Shown one piece after another: positions 16,923 to 24,304 of a stretch of DNA of 48,001 bases. The notes below the pieces were generated by a model. It worked only from the letters and a program-made list of their open reading frames with translations. It had not been told where the DNA came from and did no database searches. This stretch comes from Bradyrhizobium iriomotense. Its GTDB lineage: Bacteria; Pseudomonadota; Alphaproteobacteria; Rhizobiales; Xanthobacteraceae. The DNA lies in contig NZ_JAFCJZ010000039.1 of the NCBI RefSeq assembly GCF_018130765.1, positions 1 through 48,001 of the forward strand. Direction: 5' to 3'. Numbering within the stretch: position 1 is the first letter of the stretch; each line of letters starts with the position of its first letter. The position numbers were made by a program, and so were the translations under genes.

Positions 16923-17396
16923 ATGAGCGTATCCGTCATCGAGCAAGCAAAGATCCAGGCGCAGGTGCTGGTGCCGCTGGTCAAGGCGCTCCAGGCCGAA
17001 CTCGGCGAGGCCCGTGCCAACGCGCTGGTGCGCAAGTCGCTCGGCGATCTCTATCGCCGCTTCGGCGAGGAATTCTGGAAAGCCAAGAACGAGAGCGATC
17101 TCGGCAAGGCCGTCTCGTCGGCGTTCAGGACCTATGCCCGCGACGATGCGCTCGCCTATGACGTGATCGAACAGACCCACGATGCATTCGCATTCGACGT
17201 GACGCGCTGCGCCTATGCCGAGTTCTATAAGGCACTCGGCGAGCCCGAGCTCGGCTTCGTGCTGGTCTGCACCGCGGACTTTGCGACCGCGGAGGGTTTT
17301 GGTCCCGACGTCAAGCTCACGCGCACGCAGACCATCATGCAGGGCGCGTCTCATTGCGATTTCCGCTACCGGCGCGACGCGGGCGGATCACGATGA
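16923..17396 (+). CDS. L-2-amino-thiazoline-4-carboxylate hydrolase family protein
   Basis: A 157-residue protein matching the ATC hydrolase family (PF14196 type). It is an all-alpha N-terminal half (IEQAKIQAQVLVPLVKALQAE) followed by the conserved cysteine-bearing core: Cys96 in VTRCAYAEFY, Cys116 in VCTADF and Cys145 in CDFRYR. The founding enzyme of Pseudomonas opens a thiazoline ring on the way to L-cysteine; most bacterial members are uncharacterised. The ATG at 16923 is favoured by family length; ATGs at 16851 and 16890 give longer proteins. The stop overlaps the start of the next gene by 4 bases, which indicates an operon. Confidence 0.75.
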   Translation: MSVSVIEQAKIQAQVLVPLVKALQAELGEARANALVRKSLGDLYRRFGEEFWKAKNESDLGKAVSSAFRTYARDDALAYDVIEQTHDAFAFDVTRCAYAEFYKALGEPELGFVLVCTADFATAEGFGPDVKLTRTQTIMQGASHCDFRYRRDAGGSR

Positions 17397-17650
17397 AGGG
17401 AATGCAGATGCGGGCGAGCTGTCTTGCCACGGCGATGCTGGCGCTGATGGCGTCACGCGCCGACGCCGCGATCATCGACTGGCAGGCCGAACTCCAGCGC
17501 TGCCGCAGCTTGCGCGAAAACGTGGCGCCGCTGCTTCAGGCCGGCGAGGGCATATCCGCCGTCGGCCGCTCCAACAGATCCGTCCGCCGCTGCATCTGGA
17601 TCCAGCGCATGGCGGTGCGGAAGAAAATCCCCGGCGCGGAGGTGTGGTAG
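17393..17650 (+). CDS. small secreted protein of unknown function
   Basis: An 85-residue protein with a signal peptide (about 1-25, CLATAMLALMASRADA, cleavage after ADA). The mature part is short and basic with two cysteines (LQRCRSL and RRCIWIQ) that could form a disulfide. It starts inside the stop codon of the preceding gene (ATGA overlap), so it is translationally coupled to it. Later ATGs at 17402 and 17408 are also possible. I do not recognise the family. A secreted partner of the hydrolase-like protein is one reading, but only the coupling supports it. Confidence 0.6.
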   Translation: MKGMQMRASCLATAMLALMASRADAAIIDWQAELQRCRSLRENVAPLLQAGEGISAVGRSNRSVRRCIWIQRMAVRKKIPGAEVW

Positions 17651-17682
17651 CGTTGGCCGGGCGGCGCTGTTGCCTCACACTC

Positions 17683-17763
17683 CGTCATTGCGAGCGTAGC
17701 GAAGCAATCCAGACTGCTACCCGCGGAAAGATTCTGGATTGCTTCGCTGCGCTCGCAATGACG
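17683..17763. repeat. CGTCATTGCGAGCG palindromic repeat, copy 1
   Basis: Arms of about 30 bases (17683-17712 and 17733-17763) are inverted copies and read CGTCATTGCGAGCG...GAAGCAATCCAGA. A second copy lies at 45168-45247. It sits between convergent genes. Confidence 0.85.
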
Positions 17764-17783
17764 ATGGGGAGGCCGCGACGTGT

Positions 17784-18251
17784 TCAAGTCGTCGTGTCCC
17801 TGCTCCCGAGCAGCAAGTCCTTCAGCCCGGTCGGATAGAGGCGCGGACCGCCGTCCACGTCGAGATGGGCGAGGTCGAACCAGCGGGCGACGATCTCTTC
17901 GCCGTTGTCCTCACGAAAATCGATGCGGTCCTTGCCGTTGAAGGCGCCGTCCGGAAACGCGACCTCGGCAATGAACATCACCTCGTGGCCGGTCGATCCC
18001 TCGTGCGAGAAGATGTTCTCCATCATCAACGGCTCGCCCTTGATCGCGACGTCAATGCCGAGCTCTTCGTTGAATTCCCGCACCAGAGCGGCCCGCCAGC
18101 TCTCGCCGAATTCGATCTCGCCGCCGAGCGGACGCACGCCCCTGAGCCGCCCCGCATCGTCGCGGACCTCGGCTGCCAGCAGCCGCCCGTCCCGCCAATG
18201 CAGGCCGATCGCGACAACGCGGATGTGGGGATGAGGGCGCCAGGTGGTCAT
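17784..18251 (-). CDS. NUDIX hydrolase
   Basis: A 155-residue Nudix-fold pyrophosphatase. The Nudix box is complete: GGEIEFGES (residues 43-51) followed by REFNEELGI, with the three metal-binding Glu residues in place. These enzymes hydrolyse a nucleoside diphosphate linked to another moiety and need Mg. The substrate cannot be told from sequence. It is on the same strand as ubiX and ubiD, but lies 113 bp downstream of them. Confidence 0.92.
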   Translation of the reverse strand: MTTWRPHPHIRVVAIGLHWRDGRLLAAEVRDDAGRLRGVRPLGGEIEFGESWRAALVREFNEELGIDVAIKGEPLMMENIFSHEGSTGHEVMFIAEVAFPDGAFNGKDRIDFREDNGEEIVARWFDLAHLDVDGGPRLYPTGLKDLLLGSRDTTT

Positions 18252-18364
18252 GGGGCATCGATAATGCCTGTCGCGCGTGCACGCAACGGTGGACGCCTTT
18301 GTCGGCTGGCGCCGGAACAGCCCATTCGGGACGATCGGACTTCAGCGCAGCCGCGCGCCGACGC

Positions 18365-18949
18365 CTATCCGTCGCCGGACCATGTCTGCGCCGGCGCCAC
18401 AATGTCCGGCAGGTTCAGCAGGTTGATTGCACGGCAGGCGATCTGGTCGACGATCTCGTCGAGCGATCGTGGCTTCAGATAGAAGGCGGGCAGCGGTGGC
18501 GCGATGATCGCGCCGATCTCGGTTGCCTGCGCCATCGCGCGGAGATGCCCGAGATGCAGCGGGCTCTCGCGCACCAGCAGCACCAGGCGCCGGCGTTCCT
18601 TGAGCTGGACGTCGGCGGCGCGCACCAGAAGATTGTCGAGTTGTCCGAAGGCGATGGCCGACAGCGTGCGGATCGAGCAGGGTGCCACGATCATGCCGTT
18701 GACCGGGAACGAGCCGCTGGCGATGCTGGCGCCGATGTTCGACGGCGCATGGTCGCGGAAGGCGAGGGCGCGCAGCCGGGGCAGCGCCTCGGTGCCGACC
18801 TCCTCGGTCAACGTCCGCTCGGCCGCGGGCGAGATCACCAGATGCACCGCACAGCGCGGATTTTCCGCCAGCCGTTCGACGATGCGCAGCCCGATGGCTG
18901 CGCCCGAAGCGCCGCTGATGCCGACGATCACGCCATGCCGCGTGCTCAT
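18365..18949 (-). CDS. ubiX: flavin prenyltransferase UbiX
   Basis: A 194-residue flavin prenyltransferase. It joins dimethylallyl phosphate to FMN to make prenyl-FMN, the cofactor of UbiD. Signature segments are VGISGASGAAIGLRIVE (residues 9-25), the IASGSFPVNGMIVAPCS stretch (79-95) with the conserved SGS-type and CS motifs, and RRLVLLVRESPLHLGHL. The ATG at 18949 overlaps the ubiD stop codon (ATGA), so the two are translationally coupled. The pair is divergent from ubiTUV, which fits a role in quinone synthesis. Confidence 0.93.
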   Translation of the reverse strand: MSTRHGVIVGISGASGAAIGLRIVERLAENPRCAVHLVISPAAERTLTEEVGTEALPRLRALAFRDHAPSNIGASIASGSFPVNGMIVAPCSIRTLSAIAFGQLDNLLVRAADVQLKERRRLVLLVRESPLHLGHLRAMAQATEIGAIIAPPLPAFYLKPRSLDEIVDQIACRAINLLNLPDIVAPAQTWSGDG

Positions 18950-20532
18950 GCGGGCTCGCGCAGCTGCAGCCCGCCGATCCCGCCGAGGCCAAGCGCAGGC
19001 CACATTGCATCGACCCTGGCGATCACGGCGGGATCCATCGTCAGGGGCTCGCCCCACGCCCGCTCCGTCTCGGGCGGGATCTTCGTGGTGGCGTCGATCC
19101 CGAGCTTGCCGCCGAGGCCGGATTTCGGCGAGGCGAAGTCGAGATAGTCGATCGGCGTGTCCGAGAGCGTGACGAGGTCGCGCGCGCTGTCGCTCCGCGT
19201 CGCGACCGCCCACATCACCGAGCGCCAGTCGCGAATGTCGATGTCGTCGTCGACCACGATCAACAGCTTGGTGTAGCTGAGCTGCGGCAGCATCGACCAC
19301 AGGCCCAGCATCAGCCGTCGCGCCTGGCCCGGATAGCGCTTCCGGATCGCCGCGACGGCGACGCGGTAGGAGCAGGTCTCGGGCGGCAGCCAGCAGTCGG
19401 TCACCTCGGGGAATTGCTGCCTGATCAGCGGCACGAACAATTGATTCAAGGCCTCGCCGATCCGCGACGGCTCGTCCGGCGCGCGACCGGTGAAGGTCGA
19501 GAGATAGACCGGCTGTTGCCGCGATGTGATCGCGGTGACGCGCAACACCGGAAATTCCTCGACCGAATTGTAGTAGCCGGTGTGATCGCCATAGGGGCCT
19601 TCGGCGGCCGTCTCGGTCGCCGAGACAAAGCCCTCGATGACGATCTCGGCGCTGGCCGGCACCTCGAGCGGCACGGTGAGGCAGGGCGTCAACTCGGGCC
19701 GCTCGCCGCGCAGGATGCCGGCGAAGCGCAACTCGGAGATCGTCTCGGGCAGCGGCAGCACCGCGGCGAGGATGGTCGCGGGGTCGGCGCCGATGACGAT
19801 CGCGACCGGCATGTCGCGCCCCTGCGCTTTCCATTGGTGGTGATGCCGGGCGCCACCGCGATGGGCGAGCCAGCGGATGATGGCGCGGTCGCGGCCGAGA
19901 ACCTGCATGCGGTAGACGCCGACATTCTCCTCCTGGTCCGCGGTCCGGGATTCCGGCGGCGTGGTGATCACCAGCGGCCAGGTGATCAATGGGGCGGGCT
20001 CGCCCGGCCAGCAGATCTGCGCCGGCAGCTTGGTCAGGTCGATATCCTCGCCCATGGCGGCGCGATCCTGCACCGGGGCGGCTGCGCGTGAGCGCGGCCG
20101 CGTTGCAAGTGCTGCACGCGCCAGCGGCAGCTTGCGCCAGGCATCGCGAACGCCGTGCGGAGGCCGCGGCGCGCGCAATTCGGCCATCATCGTGCCGAGT
20201 TCCTCGAGCCCGTCAGGCGTGATGCCCATGCCCCACGCGGTGCGCTCCACCGTGCCGAACAGATTGGTCAGCAGCGGCATGCCGGATCGAAGGCCGTCGG
20301 CCCTCACCGGATGATCGAACAATAATGCAGGGCCGTTCTCGCCGATGACGCGCCTGTGGATCTCCGTGATCTCGTGCACCACGGAGACCGGCTCGCGAAT
20401 ACGTCGCAATTGTCCCTTGCCGTCGAGGAAGCGCAGGAAGTCGGATAGATCGCGAAAGCGGGGCACGTCACGTTGCAAGCAGGCAGTCTCCCGAAAGAGG
20501 CGGAAGCTAGCCGGAGCGATTTCGATCCTCAT
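18946..20532 (-). CDS. ubiD: UbiD-family 3-polyprenyl-4-hydroxybenzoate decarboxylase
   Basis: A 528-residue prenyl-FMN-dependent decarboxylase. Hallmarks are NVGVYRMQ (203-210, Mn/phosphate site), HRGGARHH (224-231), IVIEGFV with Glu300, and EGPYGDHTGYYN (311-322). The family removes the carboxyl group from 3-octaprenyl-4-hydroxybenzoate in ubiquinone synthesis; some members act on other aromatic acids, but ubiX adjacency and divergent ubiTUV favour the quinone role. The ATG at 20532 has AGGA very close (3-4 bases) and only 47 bases separate it from the ubiT start, so the control regions overlap. The N-terminus is about 20 residues longer than usual. Confidence 0.9.
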   Translation of the reverse strand: MRIEIAPASFRLFRETACLQRDVPRFRDLSDFLRFLDGKGQLRRIREPVSVVHEITEIHRRVIGENGPALLFDHPVRADGLRSGMPLLTNLFGTVERTAWGMGITPDGLEELGTMMAELRAPRPPHGVRDAWRKLPLARAALATRPRSRAAAPVQDRAAMGEDIDLTKLPAQICWPGEPAPLITWPLVITTPPESRTADQEENVGVYRMQVLGRDRAIIRWLAHRGGARHHHQWKAQGRDMPVAIVIGADPATILAAVLPLPETISELRFAGILRGERPELTPCLTVPLEVPASAEIVIEGFVSATETAAEGPYGDHTGYYNSVEEFPVLRVTAITSRQQPVYLSTFTGRAPDEPSRIGEALNQLFVPLIRQQFPEVTDCWLPPETCSYRVAVAAIRKRYPGQARRLMLGLWSMLPQLSYTKLLIVVDDDIDIRDWRSVMWAVATRSDSARDLVTLSDTPIDYLDFASPKSGLGGKLGIDATTKIPPETERAWGEPLTMDPAVIARVDAMWPALGLGGIGGLQLREPA

Positions 20533-20545
20533 TGTTCCTGCTCAA
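20532..20545 (+). promoter_or_regulatory. weak FNR-like site between ubiD and ubiT
   Basis: TTGTT-CCTG-CTCAA matches 8 of 10 defined positions of the FNR/FixK consensus TTGAT-N4-ATCAA. It is centred at 20538.5 and touches the ubiD start codon. Oxygen-regulated control of ubiTUV would make biological sense, but the position would put the transcription start at the ubiT ATG itself. Confidence 0.3.
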
Positions 20546-20579
20546 ATACATTCGCGCGCAATCGGCTCAGATGTGTCCC

Positions 20580-21116
20580 ATGAGTCATTCCTCCGCCACC
20601 TCGTCCGGCCCGTTGCCGACAATTCCGCCGCTTCTCGCGCTCGCGCTGCGTCCCTTGCCCCTGCTGCCGCTGCAACTCGTCCTCGGTGGATTCCTGGAAC
20701 GGATCCTGAGGCACAATCCTGGCCTGCTCGACCGGCTGGGGGAGCATCGCCGCGCGCGATTCGGGATCAAGCCGGCCGACCTGCCGTTCGCGTTCATCGT
20801 CGAGGCCGCGCCACCGCGACTTCAGGTGGTGCGCGAATTGCCGCCTGGCCTCGACGCCTGCGTCTCCGCCTCGCTCGCGAACCTGCTGGCCCTGGTCGAG
20901 GGCAGGGTGGATGGCGACGCGCTGATGTTCTCGCGGCAGCTTGGAATCGAAGGCGATATGGAGGCGGTGCTGGCCTTGCGCAATGCGATCGACGATGCGC
21001 GGCTCGATCTCGCCGCGGAGCTGGCTTCCGTGTTCGGTCCGTTGGGCGAGCCGGCGAGGCGCTCCTTCGAGCTCGCGCGGGACAGGCTGATCGGTGCGTC
21101 CCGGGAGCAGCGGTGA
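20580..21116 (+). CDS. ubiT: UbiT, SCP2-domain protein of anaerobic ubiquinone synthesis
   Basis: A 178-residue protein with a sterol-carrier-protein-2 fold. UbiT binds quinone precursors and is required, with UbiU and UbiV, for oxygen-independent ubiquinone synthesis. The DGDALMFSRQLGIEGD stretch and the following MEAVLALRNAIDD segment are strongly UbiT-like. ATGs at 20571 and 20580 are both possible, neither with a good ribosome site; I took 20580 because its length is closest to the roughly 174 residues of E. coli UbiT. The stop (TGA, 21114-21116) overlaps the ubiU ATG by one base. Confidence 0.88.
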   Translation: MSHSSATSSGPLPTIPPLLALALRPLPLLPLQLVLGGFLERILRHNPGLLDRLGEHRRARFGIKPADLPFAFIVEAAPPRLQVVRELPPGLDACVSASLANLLALVEGRVDGDALMFSRQLGIEGDMEAVLALRNAIDDARLDLAAELASVFGPLGEPARRSFELARDRLIGASREQR

Positions 21117-22093
21117 TGGAGCTGATCTGTCCCGCCGGCACGCCGGCCGCGTTGAGGAGCGCCATCGAGGCAGGCGCGGACGCTGTCTATTGCGGCTTCA
21201 ACGACGAGACCAACGCGCGCAATTTTCCGGGGTTGAACTTCAGCCGCGACGAGCTGCGCAAGGGGATCGCCCTCGCCCACGGCCGCGGCAAGCGCATCCT
21301 GGTCGCCATCAATACCTTTCCACGCGCCGCGTCCGTTGCGCTCTGGCGGCGCGCCGTGGACGATGCCGTCGCTGCCGGTGCGGATGCGCTGATCGTCGCC
21401 GACATCGGGCTGATGGACTATGTCGCGAGGCAGCATCCGGACCAGCGCCTGCATGTGTCGGTGCAGGCTGCGGCGGCGAACCCCGATGCGATCGCCTTCT
21501 ATGTCGAGACGTTCGGGGCGCGCCGGGTCGTGCTGCCGCGCGTGCTTAGAGTTTCGGAGATCGCCGAGATCACCCGCGAGACCACATGCGAGACCGAAGT
21601 GTTCGTGTTCGGCGGCCTCTGCGTGATGGCCGAAGGCCGCTGCTCGCTGTCGTCCTATGCCACCGGAAAATCACCGAACATGCAGGGCGTCTGCTCGCCG
21701 GCGAGCCACGTGGCCTATGAGGAGACTGCGAAAGGAACGACGTCCCGGCTCGGCGGCTTCACCATCAACCGCTTCGCCCCGCGAGAGGCCGCGGGCTATC
21801 CGACCCTTTGCAAGGGCCGCTTCTCGACCGCGCTTGGCGACGGCTACATCTTCGAGGATCCCGTCAGTCTCGATGCCACGACGTTGCTGAAGGGATTGCA
21901 GGCTGCCGGCGTCGCCGCGCTGAAGATCGAGGGGCGCCAGCGCGGACGCGCCTATATCGAAAGCGTGGTCCGTCATTTCCGACGCGCGCTCGATACGCTC
22001 GAGGATGGCAGCGAAGCCGACATCGCGAGCCTGAAACCGTTCACCGAAGGCCAGTCCTCCACGCTCGGCGCCTATCGCAAGACGTGGCGATGA
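21116..22093 (+). CDS. ubiU: UbiU, U32-peptidase-family hydroxylation subunit
   Basis: A 325-residue member of the U32 'peptidase' family that partners UbiV in O2-independent hydroxylation of the ubiquinone ring. The four [4Fe-4S] cysteines are Cys169, Cys176, Cys193 and Cys232, the same numbers reported for E. coli UbiU. The N-terminal MELICPAGTPAALRSAIEAG and the EGRCSLSSY and KIEGRQR segments also match. Translation is coupled to ubiT (overlapping TGATG). Oxygen for the reaction comes from prephenate in E. coli; that is assumed and not visible here. Confidence 0.94.
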   Translation: MELICPAGTPAALRSAIEAGADAVYCGFNDETNARNFPGLNFSRDELRKGIALAHGRGKRILVAINTFPRAASVALWRRAVDDAVAAGADALIVADIGLMDYVARQHPDQRLHVSVQAAAANPDAIAFYVETFGARRVVLPRVLRVSEIAEITRETTCETEVFVFGGLCVMAEGRCSLSSYATGKSPNMQGVCSPASHVAYEETAKGTTSRLGGFTINRFAPREAAGYPTLCKGRFSTALGDGYIFEDPVSLDATTLLKGLQAAGVAALKIEGRQRGRAYIESVVRHFRRALDTLEDGSEADIASLKPFTEGQSSTLGAYRKTWR

Positions 22094-22125
22094 ACGGCGG
22101 CTTACCATGAATGAAGGAAATCCCG

Positions 22126-23016
22126 ATGCAGCTTAGTCTCGGTCCGGTCCTGTACAATTGGGCGCCGGAACGCTGGCGCGATTTCTATTTCCGGGTCGCC
22201 GACGAGGCGCCGGTCGACGTCGTGTCCGTCGGCGAGATCGTGTGCTCGAAGCGGTCACCGTTCTTCGCGGAGCATCTGCCCGAGGTGATCGAGCGCCTCC
22301 AGCGCTCCGGCAAGCAGGTCCTGCTGGGTTCGCTGATCCTGGTGTCGCTGCGGCGCGAGCGGCGCCAGACGGAGGAGCTCTGCGCAATTGACGGCGCGAT
22401 GGTCGAGGTCAATGACCTGACCTGCCTCAAATCGATCGAAGGGCGGCCGCATGCCATCGGGCCCTTCGTCAACATCTACAACGAGGCCAGCGCGGCCTTT
22501 CACGTCCGGCAGGGCGCGGCGCGCATCTGCCTGCCGCCCGAACTGCCGGTCTCGTCGGCGGCGGTGATCGCCGCGGCGCTTCCGGAAGCCGTGATCGAGA
22601 TGTTCGCGTTCGGCCGCGTGCCGCTGGCGATCTCCGCCCGATGCTACCACGCGCGGCTGCACAAGCTCTCCAAGGACAATTGCCGCTTCGTCTGCGAAAA
22701 AGACCCGGACGGGCTCGCGCTGAAGACGCTGGACCGGCAGGACTTCCTGACCATCAATGGCGTCCAGACCCTGTCGCATGCCTGCACCAATCTCATTGGC
22801 GACATCGAAAACCTGCGCGAGGCCGGGATCGGCTCGCTGCGCCTGTCGCCGCAGGATTGCGACATGGTCGAGGTGGCGAAAGCCTTCCGCGACATGCTCG
22901 ACGGGCGCCGGGACGCAGAAGATGCAGGCGGCCGCCTGTCCGAGCTTTATCCGGGCGTCGCTTTCGCCAATGGCTTCCTTCGCGGCCAGCCGGGCTTTTC
23001 CCTGGCGCGGGCGTAG
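22126..23016 (+). CDS. ubiV: UbiV, U32-peptidase-family hydroxylation subunit
   Basis: A 296-residue partner of UbiU. Its iron-sulfur cysteines are Cys40, Cys173, Cys186 and Cys190; the spacing of the last three (12 then 3 residues between) is the same as in E. coli UbiV. I placed the start at 22126, where AAGGA lies 8 bases upstream; an in-frame ATG at 22111 overlaps that ribosome site. It is the last gene of the ubiTUV operon and ends 5 bp from the convergent mandelate-racemase-like gene. Confidence 0.94.
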   Translation: MQLSLGPVLYNWAPERWRDFYFRVADEAPVDVVSVGEIVCSKRSPFFAEHLPEVIERLQRSGKQVLLGSLILVSLRRERRQTEELCAIDGAMVEVNDLTCLKSIEGRPHAIGPFVNIYNEASAAFHVRQGAARICLPPELPVSSAAVIAAALPEAVIEMFAFGRVPLAISARCYHARLHKLSKDNCRFVCEKDPDGLALKTLDRQDFLTINGVQTLSHACTNLIGDIENLREAGIGSLRLSPQDCDMVEVAKAFRDMLDGRRDAEDAGGRLSELYPGVAFANGFLRGQPGFSLARA

Positions 23017-23021
23017 CCGGC

Positions 23022-24113
23022 TCAGCTCACCAGATATCTCTTCACCGCCGTCTCGTCCCACGCGATCCCGTTGCCCGGCTCCTCGCTCGGCAGCGCAAAG
23101 CCGTCCTTGATCGTCAGCCGGCTCGCCAGCACCGCATCGGCCCAGTCGACATATTCCAGCCAGTGCGCGGTCGGCGTCACGCAGAGCAGATGCGCGCTGA
23201 CTTCCGAGAACAGGTGCGTCGACATCTCGATGCCGGCGGCATGCGCCAGCGACGCGGCACGCAGCCAGCCGGTGACGCCGCCGATGCGCTGCACGTCGGG
23301 CATCACGTAGTCACAGGCTTCTGCCGACAGCGCGGACTGCATCGCGAACGCGCTGTCAAAATTCTCGCCGATCTGGACCGGCGTCCGCAGCGCATCCGCG
23401 ATGCGGGCACAGCCGGCGTAATCGTCGTGGCGGATCGGCTCCTCGATCCAGCAGAGGCCCTCGTCGTCGAGCATCTCGCCGCGGCGGATCGCTTCGGTGA
23501 CCGTGAGCGCCTGGTTGTAGTCGCACATCAGCGTCACCTCGTCGCCGACGGCCTTGCGCACCGCGCGCACCACGGCGAGGTCCTCCCGCGCATCGGGACG
23601 GCCGACGCGGATCTTGGCGGCGTGGAAACCCTCGGCCAGCAGCTTGTGCGCTTCTTCCACCGCGGCGCCAACAGGCATGATGCCGAGCCCCTTCGAATTG
23701 TAGGCCCTCACCGGCTTCGGCGCGCCGCCGAGCAGGCGCGCCAGCGGCAGCCCCTTGCTGCGCGCCAATGCATCCCACGCCGCCATGTCGATGCCGGATT
23801 GCGCCAGCCGCTGCAGGCCGGCGAGGCCCAGCAGGGTGAAGCGCTGGGTCAGCTTGCGCTCGATCTCGAACGGCAGCAGCTCGTCGCCGGCGACGAGCTC
23901 CGACATTTCGCTGACCATCGCCGTCAGCGGCTTCAAGGCCGATGGCGTGATCGCGAACAGATAGGCATGCCCCACCGCCCCCTGGTCGGTCTCGCAGTCG
24001 ATCAGCACCAGCGGCGCCTTGGCGACCACCCCGGTCGAGGTCTTGAGCGGCAGATTCATCGGCACGATCACGGGGCGCGCGACAAAGCGCTTGATGCGGA
24101 TGGTCTCGGTCAT
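23022..24113 (-). CDS. mandelate racemase homologue (enolase superfamily) with Lys166 replaced by Arg
   Basis: A 363-residue TIM-barrel enzyme that abstracts a proton alpha to a carboxylate. Compared with mandelate racemase (from memory), every active-site residue is offset by exactly three: Lys167 (164), Asp198, Glu224 and Glu250 (Mg ligands 195, 221, 247), Asp273/His300 (270/297) and Glu320 (317, in TPTAHWLE). The only change is Arg169 at the position of the S-specific base Lys166. The similarity runs to the C-terminus (WDETAVKRYLV). It may be a one-sided epimerase or a hydroxyacid dehydratase. The start is the ATG at 24113. It is divergent from the heme-sensing cyclase. Confidence 0.87.
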   Translation of the reverse strand: MTETIRIKRFVARPVIVPMNLPLKTSTGVVAKAPLVLIDCETDQGAVGHAYLFAITPSALKPLTAMVSEMSELVAGDELLPFEIERKLTQRFTLLGLAGLQRLAQSGIDMAAWDALARSKGLPLARLLGGAPKPVRAYNSKGLGIMPVGAAVEEAHKLLAEGFHAAKIRVGRPDAREDLAVVRAVRKAVGDEVTLMCDYNQALTVTEAIRRGEMLDDEGLCWIEEPIRHDDYAGCARIADALRTPVQIGENFDSAFAMQSALSAEACDYVMPDVQRIGGVTGWLRAASLAHAAGIEMSTHLFSEVSAHLLCVTPTAHWLEYVDWADAVLASRLTIKDGFALPSEEPGNGIAWDETAVKRYLVS

Positions 24114-24304
24114 GTCCAGGCTCCCGGCGGAGTGAATGCAGGTTCGTGCCGATCTTAAACATTCGTCATGAAACGGAAAGGCGCCTGGCGCGACCACCAT
24201 AAAATGGGGTTGCGCGGGCCTGCTTTTATTGGCTCTGTGCCGCCGCAGGCTGTGCCGCAAATCCGCGTGATCTGCGACAAGCCCGGACACAACGGAGCCA
24301 CAGG

